From contig CM038052.1 in the NCBI GenBank assembly GCA_021397845.1, positions 48,568,949 to 48,632,948 on the forward strand: a DNA stretch of 64,000 bases. The letters are read 5' to 3'. The notes beneath the pieces are model-generated. The model searched no databases. It was given only the letters and a program-made list of their open reading frames with translations, and was not told the origin of the DNA. This DNA comes from Areca catechu (lineage: Eukaryota; Streptophyta; Magnoliopsida; Arecales; Arecaceae). Below, piece after piece: positions 9,940 to 21,930 of the stretch (position 1 is its first letter; every line of letters starts with the position of its first letter). Both the position numbers and the translations under genes were made by a program.

Positions 9940-11592
9940 TGTTGCCCAGGTGGCTTTCCTAAGAGAGGGTGAATTGGGAATTAAAAAATTTAAGCAATAA
10001 TATGCTCTTTGAAATCCCTTTTTAAGGTGTTAAGTGTTGTGATAAAATATTTAAATGGAGAAGCAAAATTAGATCAGAAAAGGATAACACAAACTCATAA
10101 TAATTATAGTGGTTTGGAGTAACCCAGCTCCTACGTCCACTACCCAAGATTATCACTTGGGATTTTCACTATATCCCCCACCGGAATACCGTCGGATTGT
10201 TTTCACAGGCTCATAATCCAAACCTCTACACTTTAGTTTTTTCGAGATCACCAAAGAAACCCAACTTGGTTTTACCAAGATCACCAAGAACCCAACACTT
10301 GGTTTTAAACAAAGGCTAACCAAGAACCTATTTGGTTTTTCAATCGAGCTTACCAATAACCCAACAATTCAAAATGAATTGAAGAGAAAAGCAACAGAAT
10401 GATAAACAAATTTTTTGTCGAATGGTTGTTGATGCAGCTCGAGAGAAGTCCACTTGAATACACTTCAATGCACTTTAATGGCTTCTATAGCTTCTTTACT
10501 CGGTGCTTCAAGCTTCAGATGAGAGTTGGTGAAGGCTCGAAGGCTATCTTGAATGCTCTTAGTGCTCTCTTGCTTGTTGACTTGGTTGGATATTCAATAA
10601 TGCATTAACTCTCTCAAAAGCATTGTTCAAATAGTTCAAATCCCTCAAATATATAATCTTGTATCTTTCTCAGGCAGTTTCAGTTGTTGTAGACCGTTGA
10701 GATGTGATATTTGACCATTGGAGCACTTTTTGGATTCAAAATCCAAGTTCTAGAACTAGCCGTTACATGCTTGTAACTGCCATTCGAGTCGGCGTGGATT
10801 ATTCGAGTCGGCTCGGATCCTCAGAGTTGTTCTGGTTGAGTCGACTCTTTTCAATCCAGTCAGCTTGCTTGCACTGTGTCCTGATTCCTCACTCTATAAG
10901 AGTCGGCTTGTCTTGATTCTAGTCACCTAGGACCCTCAGGCCTTCAAAATGCAATCTGGATGAGTCGGCTAACTTCTATTCTAGTCAACTCGATTGGTGT
11001 GGTTCTCAGAACATATTTTCTAGACTCTGAAGGAGTCAGCTCGATCTTCTAAAGGGTCAGCTCGGATATGTGACAATGTGATAGAGTCGGCTCGGACTCC
11101 CTTTGGGGTCAGCTCGACTGCCTAATTCAGGAAGTAGTACATTGGACGAGTCGGCTCGGGTCCCTTAGAGTTGGCTCGGATATCTGTGTGCCAGAATCCT
11201 TATGCATGCCATGTGCGAGAGTCAGCTCTCTTCTCTTCGAGTCAGCTCGGATAAATGTTTCAGTGATTTTCTCAGTCTTTCTTCAGAATTCATCCAGCAA
11301 GTCTTCAATCTTTAAGATGTCTTCAAACTCAACATATTTCCAAGAAATATAAAGCTTGAAACACATTTAGAGGTAACCCAATTTTATGATCTTTCTTAAC
11401 TTTTTTCTTTGGGTTCTTCTTTACAATATACAATTACAACACAACTCAAAACAAGGAATGAAAATGTAGGAGTTGAAATTTGAACAACAAATTCGTCCTA
11501 CACAAAACTTGTAAACCACTTAAAGAGTTATAGGTGAAGCAAATACATGCACTAATATTTGGTTATCATCAAAATCACTTATGGGGTCAACA
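9940..11592 (-). repeat. Copia LTR shared by two tandem copia units
   Basis: The 1653-bp LTR runs from TGTTGCCCAGG to GGGGTCAACA, giving inverted termini TGTTG...CAACA. It is flanked on the right by a minus-strand polypurine tract and on the left by a primer-binding site. It is therefore the 3' LTR of the unit to the right and the 5' LTR of the unit to the left. The region 10780-11250 carries about 15 copies of a GAGTCGGCTCGG-like motif. A second, truncated copy lies at 13978-14626 plus 23498-24231. Confidence 0.9.
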
Positions 11593-11594
11593 AA

Positions 11595-11606
11595 CTCCCC
11601 CTTTTT
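11595..11606 (-). other. Copia polypurine tract
   Basis: The minus strand reads AAAAAGGGGGAG followed by TT and the LTR start TGTTGACCCC. It is preceded by CATCATC as in the related elements. Confidence 0.85.
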
Positions 11607-12426
11607 GATGATGACAAAACACTGGACATGAAAAACTCTTTACAATTACATGTATAGTAGTATTTGAAAATAAGTATGCACATGTATCAGAGCTAATTAT
11701 ATTTGCAAATAAGTATCAGATTGTTTGTAGAAACTATACAGTATCAATGTTAGTGCTTTTGTGTGTATCAAAGTATTAAATTTTGTATCCTTCAAAGTAT
11801 TAGAAATAGCACAAACATGAAGTATCAGAGCTCAAAATTAAAAGAATTAGAGCTAATTCTAGAGCTAAAATTTAGAGCAATTAGAGCAAAATGTAGGTTT
11901 TGAGCTAAAGTCATTTGTTTTCAAAAAAAATTTCTCCCCCTTTCTATAGGTTCTTAAATTATGAACATTTAAACTCATTTTAAATACAATCATTTATACT
12001 CTCCACCTTTTTCATTCTTTTCATGCACTTATGAACATTCTCCCCCTTTCTAAATATTCTCCAATGCATGAAACCAGTTGTAGATATTTTTCAAGTAAGC
12101 TCAAAGTTCTCCTATCAGCTCAAATTTTTCATGTTAGCTCAATTTTTCATGTCCGCTCAAAGTTCTCCCCTTTTTTATCAAAAAATCAAAAAGGTATTGA
12201 AATAAAGCTCAATTTTTGAAATAGAATGAGAAAGTTTTTAATATTTATTTGAGATAATTTTACTTTCTCAATTTCATTTTGATATTTTAATTAAAATTCA
12301 TCACATTAGCATTGTAAACATTGCATAAGCTCAAAATAATTCAAGACAGTGCTAGTAGATACCAAAATAACTTTCATTTCATTTAAAATGATCAATACAA
12401 GTTACAAAACATGAAAGGAAGTATAA
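11607..12426 (-). other. Copia 3' UTR with tRNA-iMet-like motifs
   Basis: AT-rich non-coding DNA between the third ORF and the polypurine tract. On the plus strand it contains GTATCAGAGCT (near 11684 and 11821) and several GTATCA variants between 11680 and 11830, plus scattered AGAGCT. In the element's own sense these read AGCTCTGATAC, as in the independent plus-strand remnant at 7027-7387. Confidence 0.65.
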
Positions 12427-13985
12427 TTAATCACTGTCTATGTCTAATCTAGTGCTAGTGGAATATCCAGGTATCTTAATGCCAGGAGGCATAGATGCTA
12501 TAGGATCTAGATCTAGTATATCAGAAGGTATAGGAGCAGGATGAGATCCCTGAGGCCTAAGGTGTAGAGTTGGCTGTCTGGGGTGTGTAGACTGGCCAGC
12601 AAAGGGAGTGGACTGAGGCCAAGGTGTAGACTGTGGAGCAGGTCTATGTTGTGGAGCTGCAAATGCTGCAATCACTCTGTTTGACAGCTGGTCTAGCTTG
12701 AATTGCACAGTATCAACTTCTTCATCCAATTTCTTTATGTCTTTGTGCAATTGAACTAGTTCAGATGCTCGTGCATTGGCGAATGCCTCTATATATCCCC
12801 TTAATCTTCCAAACTCTGCTCTCAAGATTCTAATGCCCTTAGTGTAGTCTTCTTCCATCCTTTTTCCTTCTTCCAATGAACCCATTTTAAATCTAACATC
12901 ATTCAATTCAGTTCTGAATTCTTCTAGAGTATGATTGATAGTGTTTTTAATTGATTCAGAACTAGATGATACCATAGCAAGAATGGGTTGAAGATCAGGC
13001 TGTGAAACACCTTTGGAGGTCTCAAGAATGTCTACTCTATTGCACAGATCTCTAATTTCCCCTCCAAACTGGTCTAGCCTTGTCTCTACTGACTGGCGAA
13101 GCTCACCAAACATATTAGATAGAGTGCAAGTCAGTGTGTCGTCAGAGTGCTCAACTGCTGAGTGATAAAATCTTGCAAAACTAAAGTATCAACAGAAGGT
13201 GCAGGTGGTCTAGGAGCAGTAGGTGCTGATGGAGATGTAGGTAAAGGAGTCTTAAGGTGCACTGTCTCCATGGCTTCAAATGAAATATGCTCAAACCTCG
13301 TATATGCAAACTCAGTCTCAGCTGGCTAAGAAAAATACTCGGTAGAGGTGCCAAACTCACCAATAGGAATGCCAAATATTTGCTCTGAGCTGGGAACATT
13401 CTCCTCTAGTGCTGATAGACCTGCAGTGGAGATCTCTCTAGGTAGATCTTCACTCTCGTCTTCTGAACTGCTACTGCTACTGGAGGAGGCCGCAATTGCC
13501 CTTTCATCAGTCCCCTTTTTCTTCCACACTCCTTCAGTACAAATATAACCCATTCTTAGCAGTGACTTGGAGGTGTATGTATCTGTATGGTGAAGGGGCT
13601 TACCAACTTCCCCTTCAAGGCTTATTCTTGAGGCTTGAAATAGCAAAGTTAAGACCATTCCATAAGGAAGACAAAGCCTTTACCTTTTGGATTGCTTCTT
13701 TCATCTGCATGATTATTATGAAGGGCAGGTTAAGTGACTCTCCTTGAATAATATTTTTCATAAAGCTCAAGTCTCGTTCACTAATCCAGTCAAATCTCCC
13801 TGTTCTTGGGAGAAATATTTTACTTATAAAATTATGGAGTAACCTCATTTCCAATTGTAATGTGTTGGCCATCACAGTACCTACTCCACCAACATCTTCT
13901 CTGCCAAGAATTACTTGTAGGGTCTTTTCTCTGTCCTTTAAAACTAAATGTTTAATTCCATCAGCAAGCATTTCCAGCCAAGAAT
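12427..13985 (-). pseudogene. Third ORF of copia element (env position), 5'-truncated
   Basis: Non gag-pol reading frame in the position of the env-like ORF of SIRE-type copia elements. The first part (13985-13615) has LLHNFISKIFLPRTGRFD and GESLNLPFII, then after a frameshift near 13640 LPYGM-like sequence and DTYTSKSLLRMGYI. This pattern matches the family annotated as putative plant transposon protein. It is followed by an S/E/D-rich linker (about 13480-13430), a coiled-coil segment of about 130 residues (13113-12700) and a P/Q-rich tail ending at 12427. Its start is lost: at 13978-13990 the frame runs directly into LTR sequence. No signal peptide or transmembrane segment is apparent, so an envelope role is not supported. 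Confidence 0.7.
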
Positions 13986-14626
13986 ACAGTCGGATTGTTT
14001 TCATAGGCTCACAATCCAAACCTCTACACTTTAGTTTTTCCGAGATCACCAAAGAAACATAACTTGGTTTTACCAAGATCACCAAGAACCCAATACTTGG
14101 TTTTAAACAAAGGCTAACCAAGAACCTATTTGGTTTTTCAATCGAGCTTACCAATAAACCAACAATTCAAAATGAATTGAAGAGAAAAGCAACATAATGA
14201 TAAACAAATTTTTTGTCGAATGGTTGCCGATGCAGCTCGAGAGAAGCCCACTTGAATACACTTCAATGCACTTTAATGGCTTCTATAGCTTCTTTACGCA
14301 GTGCTTCAGCCTTCAGATGAGAGTTGGTGAAGGCTCGAAGGCTATCTTGAATGCTCTTAGTGCTCTCTTGCTTGTTGACTTGGTTGGATATTCAATAATG
14401 CATTAACTCTCTCAAAAGCATTGTTCAAATAGTTCAAATCCCTCAAATATATAATCTTGTACCTTTCTCAGATAGTTTCATTCATCGTAGATCATTGGGA
14501 TGTGACATTTGACCGTTGGAGCACTTTTTGGATTCAAAATCCAAGTTCTGAAACTAGCCATTATATGCCTGTAACTGCCATTCGAGTTGGCTCGGACTAC
14601 TTGAGTCGGCTCGAATCCTCAGAGTT
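13978..14626 (-). repeat. Copia LTR copy 2, inner part
   Basis: Homologous to about 10180-10800 of the complete LTR, with shared blocks such as CCAAACCTCTACACTTTAG and ATGCTCTTAGTGCTCTCTTG. The LTR's terminal 240 bp and the primer-binding site are missing, and the copy is fused at 13978-13990 to the third ORF; GAATACNGTCGGATTG is common to both sides of the break. It is interrupted at 14626 by the chromovirus insertion and resumes at 23498. Confidence 0.85.
14622..14626. repeat. Target-site duplication GAGTT (left) of chromovirus
   Basis: GAGTT at 14622-14626 is repeated at 23493-23497 directly outside the two LTRs. The flanking copia LTR is continuous across the element once it is removed. 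Confidence 0.95.
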
Positions 14627-16235
14627 TGGTGCGGGCACCAGACTCAGGAGAAGACTTCAGAGCTCCATCTGGATCTCTGATTAACCTTGCCCGAAGAATT
14701 AGGGTTTTTGGTTTGTAATAAGAGTTGACTAGATCAACTCAATTTAGCTTGAGTCTACATTACCTGCATTTTATTTTGTTGAGTCATGTTGACTCAGTAG
14801 TGGACTAGGGTTTCAACCAGGGATGTTACATTTTCTCCCAAGACCAGGCAAGTGGACACCACACTCCCAGCCACACTCCCAGTCCAGGGGGTGCCATATC
14901 CACATCCAGCAGCCTTTGGTCCCCACTCCACAGATGGCAACTCCCTTCTTTCATGCACCAGATAAAGAGAAGAGCACAAATCAAGGGGGCGGCCAAGACT
15001 TTCCCAAGTGATTCCAAGCAAACAAGGGAAGAAGTTTTTCTTGGAAGAGAATATCAAGGGGCGCCCATTACCTGCCAAAAACACCTAAAACAAAGATGGG
15101 AAGAGCCTTGACTTAGGGAGAAAGAAAAGGAGGAGTCCAAAAGAGTTCATCCAGGAAAGGAAGAAAATTTTCTTGAAAAATTCCAAGCAAGGTGGCGCCA
15201 TCTACCTGCCATTTATAACCCCAAATCCTAATTTTTGGTATTTTGGCCAACCATATGTAAGGGATTTGCCCTAATTTGGAGATCCCCTTCTTTAGTCCCA
15301 CATGGGAAAATATGAAACCCTTCTCCCTTGTAAAGCATTATAAATTACATCCCTCTTGTAAGTTGAAAACAATCAATGAATGAAGAAAAATTATTTTTGC
15401 TATTCTCTTGTGTTGAGTAACCTAGGTTTCTCTTCTTCCGCACTATTCTAAGTGTTGAGCTCCGTGAGGGGGTAATCCGGGTTCCATTGGAGCCTTGAGG
15501 AGGTGAGAGATCTCCATCTTTATCCAAAACCCTAGGTTAGCCACTTAAAAATCCAAAACCCTAGCCGCCCTTCATTATTTTCAATCCATCAAACCCTAGC
15601 TCCTTCCATCTCCCACGGCCTCTCTCTCTCTACAAGTCCAGGCCGTCCACCTTCATCTAGATCCAGTCCGGCTACTTCAGATCCAGAGCAAGTTCCAAGG
15701 AAAATCACATCAGCTTCCAGGAGAATCCAGTTTCAGCAATTTCAATCCTCAAGTTCATCAACCTGGTAAATTTTTCCTTGACTCTCTGATTCCATCAATT
15801 GTTTTTCTTCTCTTCCAGATCTTGAGTTTAGGAGAAGCCAACCCGCCAAAGGACCAGTATTGGAGGATCCATTGCGAAGATATCTGAATCCGAGGATCCA
15901 ACAATCTGCTCGAGAGAGTTCTTCCACCAAAATCTGTGAAGATCATTGTCTGGTTAGGTAAACCATCTCTTCTCTTTATTTCTGTTCTGTTGAAAGTTCG
16001 GAGCGAAACCCTAGGTCTGGGAGTTTCTCAACCCCCAGCGATCCGTTGCTTCTGAACTACTCTGATAATTTAGTTTCCTTAAAATTGTGCTTTCAATTAT
16101 CATATTAGTATCTTTCAATGTTAGGTTAACTTTTCTTTGATTTGAAGCCAACTTCTACAAACATATAAAAATAAAAAAAAAATTAGTTAATCTTAATTTA
16201 CTTCCGCATCGCATCCCTTTATTTGTTCTGCATCA
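14627..16235 (+). repeat. Chromovirus 5' LTR
   Basis: Starts TGGTGCGGGC and ends TTCTGCATCA. The start also encodes the last residues of the integrase when it occurs as the 3' LTR. Related copies are at 21885-23492 and 1-1074. Promoter elements were not identified with confidence. Confidence 0.97.
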
Positions 16236-16239
16236 TTTT

Positions 16240-16251
16240 TGGTATCAGAGC
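16240..16251 (+). other. Chromovirus primer-binding site (tRNA-iMet)
   Basis: TGGTATCAGAGC, a 12-base perfect match to the complement of plant initiator tRNA-Met, four bases after the LTR. Confidence 0.95.
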
Positions 16252-17145
16252 CCAGTCTAGGGTTTCTGATTTGCTTGCTTGCTTGTTTTGATTGTTTTCT
16301 CTTTTTATTTTGTCTGCTCGAAGTAGACTCCCCAGGACGTCCGGTCCTAGGAACTAAGCGAGGCGCAAGCCTCCTCCTCCCATTCCATGGGGTGTTCCTA
16401 GGGCGTGTAGGGGATCCATTGGGTTATAACTTCGTAGCAGGGATTATAAACGGGGAAGACAATCTAGTTGCAGTGCGTAATTGCCCTGTTGTCTGAATTA
16501 TTTCTCTCTGCATAAAACTCCAAATTGCATAATTTGTACTTCGTTGAAACCAGTATAATTGAACCTATTTTCCATAATTTTTCTGTGATTTATTGGTTTC
16601 GATAAAAATTCTGAGCATTAAAATACAACAACTCTGTTTTTTGTGTTCTGCAATTCAATTCTTTTTGGAGTGATCATCTCATAATTTACTTAAGGGCAAT
16701 TGAGCATCTAAGATAAGGGGAGGAGTTGATTACCTCTCCTTAGCCCGAAACTACCATCCAATCATTCGAACCTAGACCTAATTTAAAATCAGTTAGACCT
16801 AATTTGCCCTAGTGGGCTAGGGACACCAATTGGTCAGGTGTAGGCTAGTGTTGAGTCAGTTTGCCGAGTTATTCTGTGTGTGCTTAGCACTCAGTGTCTA
16901 GAATGGTGGTTCAGGGATCCATTCCCGAAGGGCTTGTGTGCCGGTCCGCCTACCTGGCCAATCACTGATTGGTGTCTAGGATTGGCAATCAGGGACCTAA
17001 CACTCCCCTTACACCTGCCTGGCTGAGTCCTGAGTTACTACAGGCTAGCTTGCCACTCTGATTGGGCATCTAGTTTGGACTCTAGGTCTAGTGATCCAGT
17101 AGTCGATTTAGTCTAGTCTCATTTTGTGTGCTTGCTTGAATCATC
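16252..17145 (+). other. Chromovirus leader with conserved block
   Basis: Untranslated leader. The part from about 16690 to 17110 is very similar to 43330-43745 of the non-autonomous chromovirus, for example TTTGCCCTAGTGGGCTAGGG, CTAGAATGGTGGTTCAGGGA and CTAGTTTGGACTCTAGGTCT. Such conservation outside coding DNA suggests an RNA function such as packaging or dimerisation, which is inference. A short inverted repeat CCAATCACTGATTGG lies at about 16958. Confidence 0.8.
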
Positions 17146-20100
17146 ATGTCTACCAGAAACGGAGTGCCATATCAACCTGGTCAAACCCAACCTGATTTAG
17201 AGGCCATGATCAGAACTCTTACTGAAAGTATGGCTAAAATGAATCAGGATATGACAAACACTGTGGCCCAGTTTAGCGCATAAATTCATGAGGATCTTAC
17301 CCAACTTAGGGACCGAGTCCAAGTACTTGAAGAACCTAGACATCGGAATTGGACTCCTGACCCCGATTTTAATGTGCCTCAACCTCACCCACATCAGGAG
17401 CCTAGAAGGCCTTTATATAGAGATCCTGAACCTAATCATAGGAGGCCTGACCCAGAGCCTGAAGATAGAGATGATAGGTTCATCAGGAACATCAAATTAG
17501 ATGCACCCACTTTTGATGGTAGTCTGAACCCTAAGGTGTATTCTGATTGGGAGGGTGAGATGGACCAATACTTTGAGTGGTATGCTATGTCTGAGGAGAG
17601 GAAATACAAGTTTGCCAAGATGAAATTAGTGCGTCAAGCTAGGTTATACTGGGGGAACATTGAGCTAACCAATAGGAGACGAAATGTTGAGCCCATAACC
17701 ACTTGGCAGGGTATGAAAGAAAAACTGAGAGATAAATACCTACCCATTTCATACCAGCAAAACTTGTTAGACCAATGACAAAACCTGAAACAAGGAAACC
17801 GATCTGTCTCAGACTACATAGCTACTTTTGATGAATACCTAATGAGATGTGATGTGAGTGAAGCCCACGAAGTCACTTTGTCTAGATTTAGGGCTGGACT
17901 GAGGGAAGATATCAAGAGAGAACTATTTCTGAGAGAGGTTACTGATCTAGACCAAGCCTACCAGATTGCACTGAACACTGAGAAATTTCAGAGAGGACCT
18001 ATACCTTCTAGGGTTAGTGCCCCAATCCCAAGGAATGGACCTAGCCAAGTTATCCCTAGTAAACCTTTTCAGGGTACTTCTACCCCTAGGCCCATGGACA
18101 AAGGTAAGGCACCTGACACCCAGAGAACCCCTAGTTCAAATATCACCTGTTTTAAGTGTCAGAAACCAGGTCACATTTCCAGTCAGTGTACTGCCATAGC
18201 CTGTTTCAAGTGTCATAAGGTAGGTCATGTTGCTAGCCAGTGCCCACGGAGATCCCTTTACATAGAAGAGGGAGAGAATGATAATTCCGAGCCCAGTGAG
18301 GAATTTGAAGAAGAAGTTTATGAGGCCGGAATGAATTTGGTTGAGGAGTATGAAGGAGAGGAGGAACCCAATGAATCTGACCAATTAGGAGTTGTAAGAT
18401 GCATCCTATCCCAGAATCTAGTTCAAGAGGATTGGCGTAGGACTAACATCCTATAGACTTTTCTTAAATTAGGGGATAAGGTATGTAAGATCATCATAGA
18501 TAGTGGGAGCTGTGTAAATGCCATCTCTACTAGCACTATCAAGATGTTAGGCTTAATCCCAGTTCCCCATCCCAACCCCTATAAGGTTTCTTGGGTAGAT
18601 TCTACCTCCATACCCATCCAGTCTAGATGTCAAGTCCAAATCCAAATGCAATCTTATCACGAAAAGATTTGGTGCGATGTCTTACCCATGGGGGTGAGCA
18701 GTATAATTCTCGGAAGACCTTGGTTGTATGATCATGATGCCACCCTCTTAGGAAAATCCAATACCTGTGTCTTTAGTTTCAATGGGAAGAAGATTACGAT
18801 CCATTCAGTTCCCCCTAAGGACAAGGTAACTAAAGGAGCCGGTAAGGTTAAGGAGATGAAAACTGGAGTGAACCTAATCAGTGCTAAGGATCTAGAACAA
18901 GAAATTCATAGTGGTTCACCCATCTGGATGTTGACTGCTAAGGAACTTAGAACTTCGGAACCCTCAGAGCCTCCTCAAGAAGTTAAACCTGTGTTAAAAG
19001 AATTTGAGGATGTCTTTCCCGAGGATTTGCCAGACCACCTTCCACCTCTTAGGGATATCCAGCATGCCATAGATCTAATCCCAGGAGCGACTTTGCCCAA
19101 CTTGCCCCATTACGGGATGAATCCATCTGAGCATGAAGAACTGCAAAAGCAGGTTGGAGAATTATTGAGGAAGGGGTTTATTAGAGAAAGTCTTAGCCGT
19201 TGTGCAGTCCCAGCCTTACTGACCCCAAAGAAAGATGGCACGTGGAGGATGTGTGTTGACAGTCGTGCCATCAATAAAATTACAATCAAATATAGGTTTC
19301 CCATCCCTAGACTAGATGACATGCTTGATATGATGGCTGGTGCAATGGTTTTTTCTAAGATTGATCTCAAAAGCGGCTATCATCAGGTTAGGATTAGACC
19401 CGGGGATGAATGGAAAACTGCTTTCAAAACTAAGGATGGTCTTTATGAATGGGTTGTTATGCCTTTTGGGTTGTCCAATGCCCCTAGTACTTTCATGAGA
19501 ATTATGACCCAGGTACTTAGAGCTTTCATAGGAAAATTTGTGGTGGTCTATTTTGATGACATCCTGATCTATAGTAAGACCCCAGCAGATCACCTAGGCC
19601 ACCTTAGAGCAGTCTGCCAAGTTTTGAGGAATGATAGACTCTACGGTAATCTTAAGAAGTGTGAATTCATGACTAGTAGAGTTATCTTTCTTGGTTTTGT
19701 AGTAACCCCTGACGGCGTGGCGGCCGATCCTGAGAAGATTAGGTCCATAGTAGACTGGCCAGAGCCAACCAATGTGCATGAAGTTAGAAGTTTCCACGGC
19801 TTGGCTACCTTCTATAGGCGATTCATCAAGGGTTTTAGTACTTTAGCTGCTCCTATCACTGATTGTATTAGGAAGGGAGAATTTCATTGGACTAAGTCAG
19901 CCCATAAAGCCTTCCTAGATCTTAAGGATAAAATAACCCAGGCACCCATTCTGAGATTACCCGATTTTTCTAAAGTATTTGAGGTTGCCTGTGATGCTTC
20001 AGGTGTAGGAATAGGTGGAGTCCTAAGCCAAGAGAATCATCCCATAGCATTCTTTAGTGAAAAACTTAATGATGCTAAGCTTAGGTATTCTACCTATGAT

Positions 20101-21930
20101 AAGGAATTTTATGCGGTGGTGCAAGCTTTGCGTTACTGGAGACATTATTTGTTACCGCAGGAATTTGTACTATTTTCGGACCATGAGGCTCTTAGATTTC
20201 TGAACTCCCAAAAGAAGCTTAACCCTAGGCATGCTAAGTGGGTAGAATATATCCAGTCCTATACTTTTGTCCTGAAACATAAGGCTGGAGTTGAGAATAA
20301 GGTAGCTGATGCCCTTAGTCGCCGATCTCTGTTATTAACTTCTGTTAGAACTGAGGTCATAGGGTTTGAGCAAATCAAAGAGGAATATGAGTCTTGTCCA
20401 GATTTCACAACTGTGTATCAGGATCTAGTTCAAGGACCATCTAGTAATCATCAGGATTATACCCTTGTAGATGGTTTTTTGTTCTTCAAAAATAGGCTTT
20501 GCCTCCCTAGAACTTCTCTTAGGGAATTTTTGATTTGGGAAATCCATGCTGGAGGTTTAGCCGGCCATTTTGGAAAAGACAAGACCATTCTAGCTATTGA
20601 AGACCACTTTTTCTGGCCTAGCTTGAAAAGGGATGTAGCTAATATTGTAGCTAGATGTCGAACCTGCGCTGTTGCCAAACAGCGAAAACAAAACACTGGC
20701 CTTTATACCCCACTCCCTGTCCCAGATCGTCCTTGGCAAGATGTGAGTATGGATTTTGTGTTAGGTTTACCTAAGACCCAGAGGAGACATGATTCTATCT
20801 GTGTCGTAGTCGACCGATTCTCTAAAATGGCCCACTTCTTGCCTTGTTCCCAAACCTTTGATGCGTCTAGGGTAGCCACACTTTTCTTCAATGAGATAGT
20901 TAGGCTCCATGGCCTACCTAAGACAATCGTTTCAGATAGGGATGTCCGGTTCACCAGTTACTTTTGGAAGACCCTTTGGCATAAGTTAGGGACAAAACTT
21001 AAGTTTTCAACTGCCTATCATCCCCAAACTGATGGCCAAACTGAAGTAGTGAACCGTAGCCTAGGAAATCTGCTGAGATGTCTTGTTGGTGAAAACACCA
21101 GAAATTAGGATTTATACCTACCAAGGGCAGAATTTGCGTACAATGACTCGATCAATAGGTCTACGGGTAAGAGTCCATTTGAAATTGTACATGGGTACAA
21201 ACCTCACACACCTCTTGACCTAGTCCCTTTACCTGTCCACACTCGAGTCTCCGAGTCTGCTGAGAATTTTGCACAGCATGTAAAAGACTTGCATAAAGAA
21301 ATTCATGCCAAAATAAATTTAAGTAATGAAACTTATAAGAAGTTGGCTGATACTCAAAGGCGAGTCAAATCTTTTGTTGAGGGAGACTATGTGATGATTA
21401 GGTTAAGGCCTGAACGGTTTCCTCCTGGAACCTTTAGAAAGTTACATGCTAGGGGAGCTGGACCATTTAGAGTGGTAAAGAGAGTAGGATCCAATGCCTA
21501 TGTGCTCGAGTTGCCTCCAGAACTAGGCATTAGCTCTACTTTCAACATTACAGACTTAGTAGAGTACAGGGAGCCAGCTGTGATTCCTAGTGAGCCTTTT
21601 GAGCCTAACCCTATCATTGAGAGTGATCTCGACCCTGTGTGTCCACCAACAAACTGGCCTGTGAGGAAAGAGCAGATTGAAAAGATCCTGGATGATCAGG
21701 TTATCTCTACTCGTAATCGAGGATACCAAAGGTACCTGGTCTGCTGGCAAGGAAGGCCAGATTCTGATGACTCTTGGATCTCCCGAGAAGAATTACAAGA
21801 ATTGGACCCAGACCTCTTGGAGAGATACCAGAGCCAACTTGAGCCTTACTCGACAGGGTCGAGTTCCTCCCACCCTGGGAGAATTAGTGCGGGCACCAGA
21901 CTCAGGAGAAGACTTCAGAGCTCCATCTAG
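17146..21930 (+). pseudogene. Chromovirus gag-pol polyprotein
   Basis: One reading frame without any frameshift. Start ATG at 17146 (MSTRNGV). Gag: coiled region, retrotransposon gag core (17500-17990), two zinc knuckles CFKCQKPGHISSQC and CFKCHKVGHVASQC (18148-18245), then an acidic tail. Protease has IIDSGSCVN near 18493. RT has YFDDILIYS at 19549. RNase H has DASGVGIGGVLSQ near 20000. Integrase carries an H/C zinc region, MDFVLGLP, SDRDVRFT and TDGQTEVVNRSLGN. The end has a chromodomain (YQRYLVCWQG, DSWISREEL; 21720-21800) that runs into the 3' LTR. In-frame stops are at 17281, 17776, 18454 and 21106, and a last one at 21928 replaces an end about four codons further on. It encodes all particle and integration enzymes but would not be translated whole. 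Confidence 0.95.
21877..21884 (+). other. Chromovirus polypurine tract
   Basis: GGGAGAAT lies immediately before the 3' LTR. It is short, interrupted by a final T, and overlaps the integrase coding sequence. Confidence 0.6.

Noticed and set aside
12427..13985. Viral envelope gene reading of the copia third ORF
   Set aside because: No signal peptide, transmembrane helix or fusion-type feature; it has a transposon-family pattern plus a coiled-coil instead.
15345..15527. Short minus-strand frames in the chromovirus LTRs (also near 22370)
   Set aside because: They occur in LTR sequence, differ between the two LTRs by small indels, and match no domain.
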